64,000 nucleotides of DNA from Aphanomyces cochlioides (GCA_019828595.1 JAHQRK010000001.1:2790001-2854000); one strand, 5' to 3'. Numbered from the stretch's first letter, positions 42,275 through 54,235 are shown. Program-made: numbers and translations. Notes: a model not told the origin generated them from the sequence alone.

Positions 42275-42628
42275 GAGAAATTGTTTATACTGCTTTCATT
42301 ATGTGTGTGTGTTTAGTTTGAGAGGTTAATCTGTTTCACTTAGCAGGTTGAATTGAATGGACAAAAATCGGTGGATGAAATATCGTTCATGATGTGAGGT
42401 GTTTCGCTATATGAGGTGTTTCACTTGCCAAGTTTTGCTGTATTGTAAAAAATGTCATTTTCTTACGTTTTTGATGGTATCCAGACCCGCCCTTAAAATG
42501 TTAATTTTAGCCAATCAAATGAAAGAAAGTTTGAACCCTGTCGGGCTAGGGATATCCACAACTTGGCCAACCAGAGGCAACATGATGGGCATTGCATACG
42601 ACGACTTCATTCTCAAAGTCGACAAGAG

Positions 42629-44013
42629 ATGCGCTCTGTGACTTGCAGCACGCCGACGAACATTGCAGTGATCAAGTACTGGGGCAAGGACAATGTGGCG
42701 CTCAACACACCATTGAACTCGTCCGTGAGTGTCACACTCAACCAAGACCAACTCAAGACGGTCACGTCGATTGTCGCGTCGAAAGACTTCACGGACGATC
42801 GCATTTGGCTCAATGGCGCCGAGCAAAACATTCAAAACAAACGCATCCAAGTTGTCTTGAAGGAAATGCGCCGTCTTGCCAGTGACAAGGCTATCGATCA
42901 AGATGGCAATACGATTGCCAAGGCTGACTGGAACAGCTACATGCTCCACATTGTGTCCATCAACACTTTCCCCACAGCCGCTGGTCTTGCGTCGTCTGCT
43001 GCTGGTTATGCTTGCTTGGGTAAAATGCTCTTCATCCTTATTGAGTCATGTCTAATGTTGAGGTAGTGGCGGCGTTGGCTGAATTGTTTGCTGCTGAAGA
43101 AGAATACGAAGGGCAATTCTCCGCAATTGCTCGCCAAGGCTCTGGCAGTGCCTGCCGTAGTCTCCACGGTGGATTTGTGCGTTGGGATAAGGGCTCTAAG
43201 GCTGATGGCAGTGACAGCCTTGCCATTCAAATCGCTGACCATGAACACTGGCCAGAACTGGAGGCCATTATTTGCGTCGTGAACGACAAGGAGAAGGACA
43301 CAAGCAGTACCGACGGCATGATGACGAGTAAGAACACGAGCGAATTGCTTGGCTTCCGTGCACGTGAAGGTACTCGGACTCTTTTCTCGATCGTTCAATT
43401 ACTTGGACCTAGTCGTGGACAAGCGATTGGCAGCCATCGAAGCTGCATACAAGGCGAAGGACTTTGAAACGTTCGGCAAGATTACCATGATGGACAGCAA
43501 CCAATTCCACGCGACGTGCTTGGACACATATCCTCCCATCTTCTACATGAACGAAATCTCTCGCAGCATCATCCATTTGGTGCACAAGTACAACGATAAC
43601 GCAGGCAAGATTCAAGCCGCATACACATTCGACGCTGGTCCGAATGCCGTCATCTTCGTCGAAAAGCACAACACCAAGGAAGTTGTTGCTCTGTTGAAGC
43701 ATTTCTACGACTCAGCTTCCACGTTGGCCTTGTTTTGTAGACCCAGTTGGCTGATCGATTGTTTGTAGGCCATTGGAAATCCGTGGCCCTGTCGATACCA
43801 CCTCCCTTCCATCAGTAGATCCTTCGTTGCTTGCGTCCATCAAGGCCCAAGTCACCCCAGGAGCACTCAAGATGCTTTACCACACGACGGTAACCACTCG
43901 AACCACTCTTGACATTTCCTGACGCATGGAATATACAGGTTGGCGACGGCCGTCGTGTCCTCCCTGCGTCGGAATCGCTCATCGATCTCTCGACGGGTTT
44001 GCCCAAGAACTAG
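42629..44013 (+). CDS. MVD: Mevalonate diphosphate decarboxylase, five exons
   Basis: Exons 42629-43019, 43067-43369, 43413-43722, 43769-43889 and 43939-44013 join in frame to 399 aa, the usual length. Introns are 47, 43, 46 and 49 nt. The start is the ATG giving [20 protein letters not shown], diagnostic for the family. The GHMP-kinase-fold loop is [18 protein letters not shown], and [19 protein letters not shown] carries the substrate-binding Ser/Arg. [17 protein letters not shown] and [10 protein letters not shown] follow. The enzyme makes isopentenyl diphosphate from mevalonate diphosphate with ATP, in cytosolic sterol/isoprenoid synthesis. Two introns were found only through frame continuity. 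Confidence 0.96.
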
Positions 44014-44078
44014 ACTAGCTGGATGCATCCATTGATAAAGAAAGAGTTTCCATGATGAACATTTGGAGTTTGAGGAAA

Positions 44079-45665
44079 TTACAAATCCAATAGAAGTCGT
44101 TCGGGATCAGCGATCTTGTCAGCAATGGATTTGAGGCACGTGACGGCTTCTCGGCCGTCCACGAGACGGTGATCGTACGTGAGAGCCAAGTACATCATGG
44201 GGCGAGCAACGATTTCACCGTTGGCAAGCACAACGGGACGCATCTTGGTGGCATGCATACCCAAAATACCGGCTTGTGGCACGTTGATGATAGGTGTACC
44301 CATGAGCGAGCCAAAGACACCGCCGTTCGAGATGGTGAAGTTGCCACCAGCCATGTCTTCGATTGTGATCTCGCCAGCACGAGCCTTCTCAGCCAAATGT
44401 GCCAACGTCTTTTCAATGTCGGCAAAGCTCATCGACTCGGTGTTCTTGATCACAGGCGTGACAAGACCCTTGGGCGTCGCGACGGCAACAGAAATATCGA
44501 CGAAGTCGCGGTAGATGATTTCGGCGTGCTTGTCGTCAATGCTAGCATTCACACCTGGGACTTCCAAGAGAGCGGCAGCCGAGGCCTTGATGAAAGCACT
44601 CATGAAGCCCAACTTCACGCCGTGCTTCTTTTCAAACGCATCCTTATAAGTGGATCGCATAGCCATAAGCTTGGACATATCGACTTCTTGGAACGTGGTC
44701 AAGCTGGCGCTGGTGTTTTGCGATTCCTTAAGACGTTCTGCAATGCGGAGACGCATGCGGCTCATCTTTTCACGCTTCGTGCCACGAGGCAAGCCGCCAG
44801 ACAAGACTGGGGCCTCAATGTTGGCCGCGACCTTTGGCGCAGCTTCAGGAGCTTTGGTGGCAACAGGTGGAGGTTGAACATGTGTTGGAGCTACTGGGGC
44901 AGCGGCCGCTGGAGCTGGCGTTGGCTTTGCGAACGCGGCACCAGGCACGAGCGTAAACAACGGAGCACCAATCGTCACAACATCGTCGATTTTTGCCAGG
45001 ACTGTTTCAACCACACCAGCTTGAGGGGCGCGGACATCAACACTGACTTTGTCCGTTTCGATAACCAACACAACATCGTCTGCTCCAACATGGTCACCGG
45101 GACCCTTGGTCCAGCTTACGACAGTGCCTTCAGAGATGGAGTCTCCCATGGATGGCACATTCACGGTGACAGCAGGGCCGGCAGCGACTGACGCAGTAGC
45201 AGCAGCAGCAGGAGCCGCAGCAGGAGTTGAAGCAGGCGCGGGGGTGGAAGCAGCAGCCACAGGAGCACCCGCAGAAGCACCTTCATCCACGCGGAACAAA
45301 GGAGCACCGACATTGACACTAGCATCAACAGCCGCCAAATGGGCCGTAATCACACCAGCATGAGGCGAGCGGACATCGACACTGACCTTGTCGGTTTCAA
45401 TCACGACAACGACATCATCGGCTTCAACATGGTCCCCAATGTTCTTGACCCACTCGACGACCGTTCCTTCCGAGATGGAATCGCCCATGGAAGGTACAGG
45501 CACGTCAACAGATGCAAACGATCGGATTTGCATCAACAAGTTGCGGTTGAATCGCGTGGTCTTGGTCGGCACTTGGGCATGAAATGCGCGAACTTTCAAG
45601 CCAGCAGATACGTTGCAGCTTCGGAGTGCAGCCGGAAGCTTCACGCGACGCAGATGGCGCAACAT
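44079..45665 (-). CDS. DLST: 2-oxoglutarate dehydrogenase E2 (dihydrolipoyl succinyltransferase) with two lipoyl domains
   Basis: Single exon. Starting at the ATG at 45665 gives a basic, Ser/Arg-rich presequence ([17 protein letters not shown]) suited to mitochondria. The frame is open to a further ATG at 45797, judged less likely. Two lipoyl domains each carry the DKVSVDVR lysine motif ([15 protein letters not shown] and [15 protein letters not shown] in outline), joined by Ala/Pro-rich linkers. The catalytic domain begins [17 protein letters not shown] and contains the active-site [13 protein letters not shown]. No peripheral-subunit-binding domain is visible. The [11 protein letters not shown] starts and the catalytic domain identify the succinyl rather than the acetyl transferase. 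It works in the TCA cycle. Confidence 0.95.
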   Translation of the reverse strand: MLRHLRRVKLPAALRSCNVSAGLKVRAFHAQVPTKTTRFNRNLLMQIRSFASVDVPVPSMGDSISEGTVVEWVKNIGDHVEADDVVVVIETDKVSVDVRSPHAGVITAHLAAVDASVNVGAPLFRVDEGASAGAPVAAASTPAPASTPAAAPAAAATASVAAGPAVTVNVPSMGDSISEGTVVSWTKGPGDHVGADDVVLVIETDKVSVDVRAPQAGVVETVLAKIDDVVTIGAPLFTLVPGAAFAKPTPAPAAAAPVAPTHVQPPPVATKAPEAAPKVAANIEAPVLSGGLPRGTKREKMSRMRLRIAERLKESQNTSASLTTFQEVDMSKLMAMRSTYKDAFEKKHGVKLGFMSAFIKASAAALLEVPGVNASIDDKHAEIIYRDFVDISVAVATPKGLVTPVIKNTESMSFADIEKTLAHLAEKARAGEITIEDMAGGNFTISNGGVFGSLMGTPIINVPQAGILGMHATKMRPVVLANGEIVARPMMYLALTYDHRLVDGREAVTCLKSIADKIADPERLLLDL

Positions 45666-46076
45666 TAGTCGGAAGCAATTGATGGAAGAGTGATGCGGAA
45701 GGTGTGGTGTGGGGACTTCGAATACTTCGAACTTCGATCGCCAATTCACCCAATTGAATGTGTCACGGAAACTTCGAATTTCGCTCCTCCACATCATTTT
45801 TTATTCTTTTTTATTGTTGCAATGCTGCTGAATTAATGGGTGCAACCATGGCATTGGTCTCCAGCTTGCATAGGACACTTGAGCTTACAAGACACCATAA
45901 ATTGCACTATTATTGCAACGGAGAGCTGCCGGAATTCGGTTTAAATTGGCGTCAGGAGTAGTCAGTTGTTTGTCCCTCGGGCTGCAAGGTCTTTGCAGTT
46001 CATTCCAAGTTTTAAACGAGGAATTTTATCCGGAAATCCGGATAAAAGTGGCTCTTCATCAAAATTTGAATTGCGT
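45666..46076. other. Divergent promoter region between DLST and the kinesin gene
   Basis: About 410 bp between the two chosen start codons. It contains CCGGAATTCGG-type and TTTATCCGG words (the latter as an inverted pair, TTATCCGGAAATCCGGATAA, at about 46027-46046). No gene or element end was recognised. Confidence 0.4.
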
Positions 46077-49000
46077 ATGGATCACAAGGTCGTGACCGAT
46101 TACACCCGCGTCTCGGCATGTGAACACGTCAAGGTCCATCTTGTGAAGAGAACAAAGCAATTTTAATGTGTGCGCTGATAGGTCTTTGTGAGAGCACGCC
46201 CTTGTGCCGATGGATCCGAGCCGTTTGATGGGATGTTTGAGAGAAAACGTGAGACGCCAAAGAATATCACGATCAAGGTCAGTATGCATGAGGAGTCAGG
46301 GACGTGAACAAAGATGTGTAGGACGTGGATAGGTCTCAGTATGGCGAGCATGCATTTAGTTTTGACAACGTAAGTATTGTGATATTGATGGTAGTCTGGA
46401 ATAATGTCGAATGACAGATCTTCTGGACCGAAACAACGCAGGAAGAAGTGTTTGAATCGGTACGAATAAAGTCGCAGTTGCATGGTACTAACGCCATACG
46501 CTTCGTATAGTGCAGTAAGCCGTTAGTCGAATATGCCTTGAAGGGCATTAACAGTTGCTGCTTTGCCTACGGACAAACAGGATCTGGCAAAACTTACAGG
46601 TACTTCCGATTGAATCGGAAATGATGAACCTTTGTTAGTATTTTTGGTGAAACAGGCGAGAAAGACGGAATTATTCCACGAGCTGCAGAGCATTTATTTG
46701 AGATGATCGAGCTCAATGAGAACACCGATCGTCCCAACAAACCGGTATCTAATCTTGCTTTTACAATTTACTCATCCAAGTAAAGGAATATACGTTGGTC
46801 GTAAGCTTTCTTGAAATTTACTGTGATCGAATCCGAGACTTGGGGCGAGAGTAAGCACATCAATTATATTTAATGAACCTCCTCTTTGTGTAGGTACGTT
46901 TTAACCACTGGAAGGCCGCTTTCCCTCCAACAGAGTAGTGCCTCCGACTGGTACTTGCGCAACGTACGCAGCAGTCCCTTCCCGAGATATTATGCAAATG
47001 TGTTCGTAGAAATTGATGAAACGAGTCGACAGCAGCACGAGGTAGCCAGAGTTCTTTATTGATCGTTATCACCTGTGTATCGCCGTAGTTTTCACTCGAC
47101 AGGATCGAGCAAGGACGAACAGCGATTTGATTATGAAAAAGGTTGTGTCATTGCTATAACTCGATTTTTTTACGTGGTTCCCGTTAGAGCATTTGGAAAT
47201 TCATGAAGATGCTCAAGGCATGGTGTTCGTCAAAGATCTATCCATGATTGAAGTATCAAACCGAGAAGAAGTATTTTTTCCAAGCTGACACCAGTTGTGA
47301 ACATGGCTGCATAGGTCAACGCAATTGTCCAGATGGGACTTACTCTTCGGGCGACCCACGAAACGAAAATGAACGCTGTCTCATCACGCTCTCATACTGT
47401 CTTTACAATTCACATGTTTCAGCACGGTAATGTTTTCTCACGAGCTCTCATTAACTCGGCAATGCAGATACCGCGACTGGCGAAGTGATATCGGGCATGT
47501 TGAACCTTATCGATTTGGCTGGGTATAAATTTTCTCAATTGTGGTGCTGAACCAACATGCAGATCCGAGCGGCTAAAGAAAAGTGAATCTGACGGACAGC
47601 GTTTAAAAGAAGCGCTGCATATCAATTCGAGTTTGAGTGCAGTGGGCAAAGTTGTCATGAGCTTGGACCCCGAAAGTGGTTTCAACTATATTCCATACCG
47701 AGACTCGAAATTGACTCGCCTACTGCAAAACAGCATTGGCAAGTTGGCCACTGAAGTACAATGTACTCATTTATCCTAGGGGGCAATTCATATACAATAT
47801 TGATTGCTACAATTCACCCGATGAAAGAACACTACGAGGAATGCCTCAACACAATGCAATTTGCAAATCGATGCCGCATGGTCCAAAACCAGGTTTGAAT
47901 CGGATTCAACGACGCACTCAGTCGAATATTATACCTTAGCCTAGAGTCAATTACATCAATCAAACTGGAGGTGACAAGGACAAACGCATCAGAAAGTTGC
48001 TGGAGGAGATTGCAATGCTAAATCGAAAGCTGGAGCTTATGAAGAGCGAACAAAATGCTCGTATGACGAATGTCTTGCGAGAACTTGGTTACGAAGTGAG
48101 TGAGTTTACCGCCGAAGGCAACGTTCGCCTCAAGGTATACATGATGATCCCGTGGTAGACAAATTTTCTTACGAAGTTCACAGGATGGAACAGTTGTGAT
48201 GGCCCAAAGTCCAGATACACTTCTAGATTTGAACGGCAATCCCATCCCGCTCAGTGTGAACGACGAAGCATCGCTTTCATCTGGCATGCTTGGACGTCGT
48301 GGGTCATCCTTTGACGGCGGCCGTACGTTAGAATTACGGCGAGCTATCGGTCCGACTCAATTTCGCCCCAGCACTCATTTCATATGCGTCGTAGATTTTC
48401 TTCGGAAGGAAAGAGATCATTTGAAGCAGAAGTCCGATGATGTTAAAGGCGTCGTTTTAGCCGCTCAGGTTGAAATAGAACTTGTGTTTCAACTGACTTG
48501 CAATCTAGGTCGAATTGAAGAAAGAAAAGGATGAGCTCCACAGACAACTACAGCAACAAAAGAAAGAAATGGCGCGGCTTGAAGGGGTGTTGCTCGAGAA
48601 AGACAAAGCACTCGATAGGATTCAGGCTTTGGGGGCGACAAAGCACAAGGAAGAAATAAAGCACATCTTGGAACACAGTCATACACTGCAAAAGAACTTG
48701 ACCGTACAATTCCAAGAAGCTAAGCCAAAGGCAACGACAGCGAGCTCAATCACGCCAGAGGTCTTGCAAAACAATTTTCAAGATAGAGCTCGCGCAATGG
48801 AACAGTGCAAACAAAACGATATTTCACTGATCAAGCAGCAATACGAATGTCTCCTCGTGCGAAAAAACACAGAAATGGAAGAGTTGGAGAAGCAATGGAG
48901 CACTAAGTACAATCATACGCTTCAATTATGTGAGGTAAGAAGAGGGAGCCTCCAATGATTCGCTGACAAACCTACGAAGACGCTAAAAGAAGAAATGTCC

Positions 49001-49717
49001 GACTTGTACATGTACGCTGGACGGCTCTTTGATTCTGCTCATGCCAACCTGACGTCAGTCAATTGTGCTTGTTATCGGTAATTGGTTTTTGGTAGTAACC
49101 ACAACGACATGGTCCCTTTGCCCAAAACCATTCTGACAAATCCAAACAAATTACGCACATTCAAAGCCCTCTTGGGAAGTGATCCAGCAGTACGAGCTCG
49201 AGTCTGTTCAACTAAACCATCGAAGATTCCGCCTTCAGTTAGTGGATGTCAGGGCTCAAGGCCAGTCTCAGCTCCTATACGACGACCTACAAGTGCAGGC
49301 TTTGCATCCACGCTTCGCGGCCGTGTCCACGTTGATCCGGTTGTGGACAATGAGGGGCCAAATGACGAAAGATATCACGACGAAAATGATATCAATATGC
49401 TGGTAAACTGCAAATTTATGCTTAACGGTCTCACAAACACTAGTCTATCGACAATTTACGATCTAAATTACGGCAGTACATAGAGGAAGCGAAGAAACGC
49501 AATCCTGTCAAACGAGATGACAACACCAAAGAAGTTCGGAGGCGGCTTATGGAAGAGGTGCATTCCCTTGTGGGATGATGATTGATGTGATGGATTAGAT
49601 GCAGAAAAATAGAGCTCTCAAAGCAACAATAGCATCATTGCAGAGGCAACACGACAAAACTGCAAATGGCAGAGGGGAAAAGGCTCGAGGAAATCAAGAT
49701 AGTCGTCGAGATGAATA
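46077..49717 (+). CDS. Kinesin motor protein, N-terminal motor, at least 15 short introns
   Basis: The probable start is 46077 ([19 protein letters not shown]), followed through introns by VFVRARPC and AFSFDNIFW. The P-loop [12 protein letters not shown] is at 46565-46598, with an intron directly after. Switch I (NAVSSRSH) is at 47372-47395. Switch II is LIDLAG|SERLKKS, split by an intron at 47523-47572. The motor ends with [12 protein letters not shown] long coiled-coil tail follows (48018-49717; [20 protein letters not shown]). Nearly all introns are 40-50 nt GT-AG. The one at 47739-47779 is GC-AG. Exon joining keeps the frame throughout the motor. The last exons are less sure, and coding could continue to about 49902. 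The subfamily is undetermined. It should be a plus-end microtubule motor. Confidence 0.88.
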
Positions 49718-50875
49718 ACTTGAAAGTATTTATCTCATATTTTCGATCACCGTCTACCTGTAGCAGCCTTAACTGAAGCCCTTTTTGACTTCGTGGGTGC
49801 AGTTCCAATCATTACTGGAACGGTAGTGTCCAGCAACTTGATAAAATTTTTGCCAGGACCAAGCAAGAGCTTTCTTTTCGTCTTGAAAATCACGAACAAT
49901 GACCAAACTCAACTGGGGGCGATGGAAACTCGCCAAGATCATGAATTTGATTGCGAAAAGCAAGTCGACGATGAACAACATATATATTTGCGTTGATACC
50001 TATGTGGAGATACCATTTCCAAGTAGCCCAGACACCTGTGGTCATTATGGACTCATTCGCCGGTTTAAAAGACAACATTTAAACGGCTTGATGTCCAATC
50101 GCGGCCTCTGAGAGGCAGTATGGAATGCAACGGTCTGCAATTCTTGGGAGTGCAGTGTCGCGTTGCCGATTGAAATTCACACACGTCAAATGTCCATGCA
50201 AATCACCTCAAAATTCGATCATGATTTTGACTGAGCCAATTGAATTTCACTTCGGTCGTCCATACAAATCTTGAATGGTTTTCTTGCTACGGTGGACAAG
50301 TCAGGCCACAACTTAGCTGCAGTATAAAACCTACAGGAGCTGTTCAATTTAGTTTTATAACAATTATGGCATGGAGCGTGACAAGTCATCAACCACTGAT
50401 GAGTGCTTTATCGAGCTCGTATGCCATGTTTTCTCGCATCTTTCTCCTCCAATGCACTGTACATTCGATTGGCTGTCGTCGAAGCCCAGCGAAGTATGGC
50501 GAGTGACGCAAGTCATTAGCATTTCCTGAAGGAGTAGCGCTTCTTAGTCAATTTAGACGACTATTTGTACTAATGCACATTGTCGTCAAATCTTACGTTA
50601 TTGCCCAGCGAGTCTTGGAGATGGTACAAGAAAGCCATCGGTGCAAAGACATGCAACCTGGTTGCGCGAGATGACCAATTCATGGCTTTATGAAGCTCGA
50701 GAATGCGGCCAACACGACACACTCTGGAAATTGACACTCTGTCTTAACCCTTGCCCTACACAAAAGTAGTATAAAATGGCCACAGTGCACTTTGCACTGC
50801 GAAATTGTATGGCCAACCTTTGTGGAGCCTCCCTCAATTAGCCAATGATCTCTGCAGATATTTTGACCAGACGCG
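49718..50875. other. Intergenic stretch between kinesin and bZIP genes
   Basis: The first 190 bp may hold the last kinesin exon. The rest has short overlapping frames. Around 50200-50510 the minus strand reads in short protein-like pieces without a recognised motif, perhaps a transposon remnant. Confidence 0.35.
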
Positions 50876-51721
50876 ATGCCAAGGACACCTGACTTTCGAA
50901 ATTTCCAGTGGGTGAAGTGTCAAATGAAGCGGACGAAGCAATATGCGAAGCGCAGATCGACGACTGGGGAGACGAAGCTAGAGAAGAAGATCCATCGCCG
51001 CCACCAGAGTAAATTAAACCAGCGTCGGTATCGCATCGAACAGAAAGAACATATCGATTACCTCGAGGGGACGGTCGCCGACCTGACGACCGAAGTCTCA
51101 AGGCTCGAGGGACGGCTCGATTCGCTCCGTATGACAGTGCCCCGCAATCTCCAAACGCTCGCGGCGGAAACCAACATTGCGAATGAATACTTTCGGATCT
51201 TTGCCAACGGATATGCTATCGACCCGACGAGTCCCATGCGAAAGTACCAGCACGAATTCTTGACAAGTGTGATGGATCAAGATCTCGTCTTTATGGATAG
51301 CACGGGCATCGACAAATTGTTTTACCAGTGGGGATTGTACGTCAAGACATTTGCGTCCGTTCGAATGGAGTGTGTATTGCGCCATGTTGTTGCACTCAAT
51401 CCCCATGCGATGCTTGAAGCAAACGCCATAATGCATCTGCGCATCTCGCGGGAGACGATACAGCTACTTTCGCCGCATTTACTCTGCAATGAGCCTCTTG
51501 TTCAGAAGCTCGTTGGTCGAGTAATGAAATTGTTGGTCGTGTGCCAGTTCACGTTTGACCGAAACCTGAAGATCCAGCAGTTCAACACGATTGCCAATCC
51601 TGTCGCTGGTCTCATGGAAATCCTCCACGATGTTGACGAGACGACCTTTATCATGTCTGGCCTCCTCATCAGCCAGACCGGCGAGCTCGCCCCAGTTGAC
51701 ATGGATGTCGACGAAAGATGA
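50876..51721 (+). CDS. bZIP transcription factor with unusual basic region
   Basis: Open frame of 281 aa; an internal ATG at 50924 would drop the first 16 residues. Residues about 30-60 are a bZIP basic region (KKIHRRHQSKLNQRRYR), followed by a leucine-zipper-like helix (YLEGTVADLTTEVSRLEGRL). In an ungapped alignment to classical bZIPs the invariant Asn of the DNA contact helix falls on Ser and the following Ala pair on Asn-Gln, while the final Arg is kept. The remaining 190 residues form a helical C-terminal domain (MECVLRHVVALNPHAMLEAN) as seen in oomycete bZIP proteins. It is likely nuclear. Upstream Met codons in other frames leave the exact start unsure. Confidence 0.75.
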   Translation: MPRTPDFRNFQWVKCQMKRTKQYAKRRSTTGETKLEKKIHRRHQSKLNQRRYRIEQKEHIDYLEGTVADLTTEVSRLEGRLDSLRMTVPRNLQTLAAETNIANEYFRIFANGYAIDPTSPMRKYQHEFLTSVMDQDLVFMDSTGIDKLFYQWGLYVKTFASVRMECVLRHVVALNPHAMLEANAIMHLRISRETIQLLSPHLLCNEPLVQKLVGRVMKLLVVCQFTFDRNLKIQQFNTIANPVAGLMEILHDVDETTFIMSGLLISQTGELAPVDMDVDER

Positions 51722-52661
51722 GTGAAAAAATGCGCTGAAAGCTACCCGTTAGTTTAGATTTATTTTGTGAAAAGTCCTCTTAATTCTACAGACGCAAACC
51801 GTCCTTTGAGCATCAATGGATGCCCATCGCCCTTAAGATCAAGATCATCCCATGTCGGGACGTCGTGTCAATCAAGAAGATTAGTTATAAGGACACGCTT
51901 TAAGTGGCGAGGAAAGTCGACAACAAGCTAAGCGTGAAATTTTGATTGTTGGATGCAAGTTGTTGGCTGGTAGAAGTCAATCCAAGTCGTGGCTCAGCGT
52001 TCTGGAACTGCCAAGCCCTTTAAACTGCTTGTTTTATGAAAGAGAGTCGTCAATGGCTCGATTGATCACTGCTCTGCTTTCGTGGAATGAACCAGTAATC
52101 TTGAGAACAAGCCTTTCTCTCCGACCTCATCGCTATTTCGGAGTTGTCTCTTCCTTTTATCCAACGCAGTGTTGGACGTCCTGTTATCAGTTCGCCGCGA
52201 AAGTGCCTCTCAAGTCAGCATCTCTGAGACATCGAAAGGACAATGAGGTCCATGACTTCCTAATGGTTCCCAATCAAAGCCCAACTGGCGAATTTGTGCC
52301 CTGCGTCATCTAGATTGTACAGTCGAATGCTGAAGATCAATCGCCTGAAACACGGACGCGAGTTGCTTCATGGAGTGCCTCTTAGATGAAGTTGTCAGCG
52401 CCAGGGCATCTTCAGTTACGTGAGACTGCAGAGAAACAAGTGAATGGAGGCGATTGTATGTTCCCAAAACTTTGGCGGGATACTTTGGAGACAGAATGGA
52501 GAAACTTATCGAGCTGTCACTAGGTGATCTATTCCTTTATCTATTCCTGCCAAACCACGCGCCAATCCATCGAGTCCCGACTCAATGTGAAAGAAATACG
52601 GTGCTTACCCAACCCTGTGCTTCTCCCGACAACGCAAATCTTTGTCATGTGCACAGACCAC
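51722..52661. other. Intergenic stretch before the copia element
   Basis: A frame of 123 codons at 51942-52313 (+) has no recognised motif and ordinary composition. I do not call it a gene. No repeat end was found before the LTR start at 52662. Confidence 0.35.
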
Positions 52662-52798
52662 TAACAGAGGTATCCGTATATCTCACCCGGATAAGGCTTT
52701 CAAGTGTGCCTGTATGGCGCTCAAGTTGAATCGCTTTGAAAGCATTCCAGCATTGGAAAATGTTCGTGCGTCTATAGTTGCCGGACAGACTGTATTTA

Positions 52799-53103
52799 GG
52801 CCGTGTTCGGTTTGAAAATCATGATCGCATCTTGATTCTCCCATGCAAAACCTATTGGGGTCTTTCAAGGGATTAACAACATTCATGAGAATCCACATTC
52901 ACTCTTATGAATCTACCTCATTCAAAATGGTTGAGGTAGATTCTAAAAATCATGATTATCCCACCAAAGAGGATTATCCCAGTGTTCCTTGAGGAACGGA
53001 AGGAAATTTCGCTAATTCACATATTGTTTGTGGTCGTTTTCTATTGGATAAAATTTGTACAGAATCAACTTGAATCATGATTCTTTGCAAGTCGAACACG
53101 GCC
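52799..53103. mobile_element. Harbinger-type MITE in the 5' LTR of the copia element
   Basis: Ends GGCCGTGTTCG (52799) and CGAACACGGCC (to 53103), TTA on both sides (52796-52798 and 53104-53106). The inner arms share ATCATGAT words. The 3' LTR lacks this insert. Confidence 0.8.
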
Positions 53104-53344
53104 TTAGATCTTATATCGAGAAGCCTGCAACAGCCAAACAATCAATGCAGGCTGATACGGATCACTCATAATTGAATTTACTTCATTATACACTGTCAAG
53201 AAACACATAACTGAAAGGTTAACAGCCGTAAACTCCACCACCAACAACAATGTCGAAAACCGAGCACGATCGAGGCGAGTCACCAAGCACTCCACTAGGC
53301 GAAACGCGTAGCCTCCCAGGGGATGAAATCCTTCTACTTGATCC

Positions 53345-54235
53345 TTGGAGCCACTAACATCAAACGAAAAACCATTGGACACCGCGCCTAGCGCTACAGG
53401 TGAGAAAACCCTCCAACGAGACTCCCTGAACCCACCGGTGTCAACACGCACAACCACAGACAACCCGTCGAGAGAAAGTCAAAGTAATCCTAACTCCAAC
53501 CATGAGATGGACAATACTAAGTTCAATACCATGAAACGATTGATTGAGGCTCAACAAAATGAGATCAATCTTCTTCGTGCAAAGTCAGAAACAAACGAGA
53601 AGCCTCCACTTACCATTCGGTCCTCCGAATCTGAGGCCAAAGACTTGGAAAAGGTCGAATTTGCTGGAAAACATTTTTCGTCCTTCAAAATCAAGTTCAA
53701 GAATATATGTCAACTGCGCCACATCTGGGATATCATTACCGGAGAAGAAGCACCGCCAAACGATGACGCCCCCGAGATCGAAGTGTTTCAAAACGAAGAC
53801 CGCATCAATGTGGCACGATCATACCTACAAACCTGCTTGTCAAACGAAGTATTCAAACTTGTGCGAGAAGATAGTACACCAGCCGAAATGTGGAACACTC
53901 TAGTAGCCTACTATGAGACAAAAGAGTGGTCAAACACAATTTACGCTCTCCGCCGCCTTGGACACATGCGCCATGATCCTAAAACAGACATTATGAAACA
54001 CATCAATCTAGTGAGATCAACCATTCGAGAACTGAACGATATGGGCAAGACAATCAATGAGCAAGAAACGGTGGAATGGAACTTGATGTCGTTGCCAGAT
54101 TCCGGGCCCGACAACTACAACACTTTCATGAATCACTTGAAACCAACCCCAGACCACAAAGTTACCTTGAAGACATTGATGGGTGCTCTCCTCAATGAGG
54201 AGGAAAAACGCAGAGAGCGTGGCCGTGCGTCGTGA
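53345..54235 (+). pseudogene. Copia gag region
   Basis: Frame of 296 codons with Ser/Thr/Pro-rich start, then the copia gag fold (FAGKHFSSFKIKFKNICQL, EMWNTLVAYYETKEWSNTIY, LRRLGHMRHD). The zinc knuckle CFICRKRGSHVAQDH lies in the next frame (about 54410-54455) and has His in place of the last Cys. The frame changes near 54190. Confidence 0.8.

Larger units (their letters stand above)
40606..42492. mobile_element. PIF/Harbinger transposon with TTA target duplication and a second, CENP-B-like ORF
   Basis: Ends GGCCGGGTCTGGATGCCA and, in reverse complement, GGGCGGGTCTGGATACCA, flanked by TTA (40603-40605 and 42493-42495). The plus strand encodes a Harbinger transposase (40708-41735). The minus strand encodes a DNA-binding protein of the Tc5/CENP-B type (41760-42274). 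Where the two ORFs meet, 35 bp of the transposase gene are repeated in perfect inverted orientation (41644-41678 and 41726-41760). It is inserted in the divergent promoter between two host genes. Confidence 0.85.

Noticed and set aside
44169..45191. 340-codon plus-strand frame
   Set aside because: Antisense to the DLST gene, whose domains are unmistakable. His/Trp-rich composition is a mirror effect.
51942..52313. 123-codon plus-strand frame after the bZIP gene
   Set aside because: No recognisable domain or supporting context; left as intergenic.
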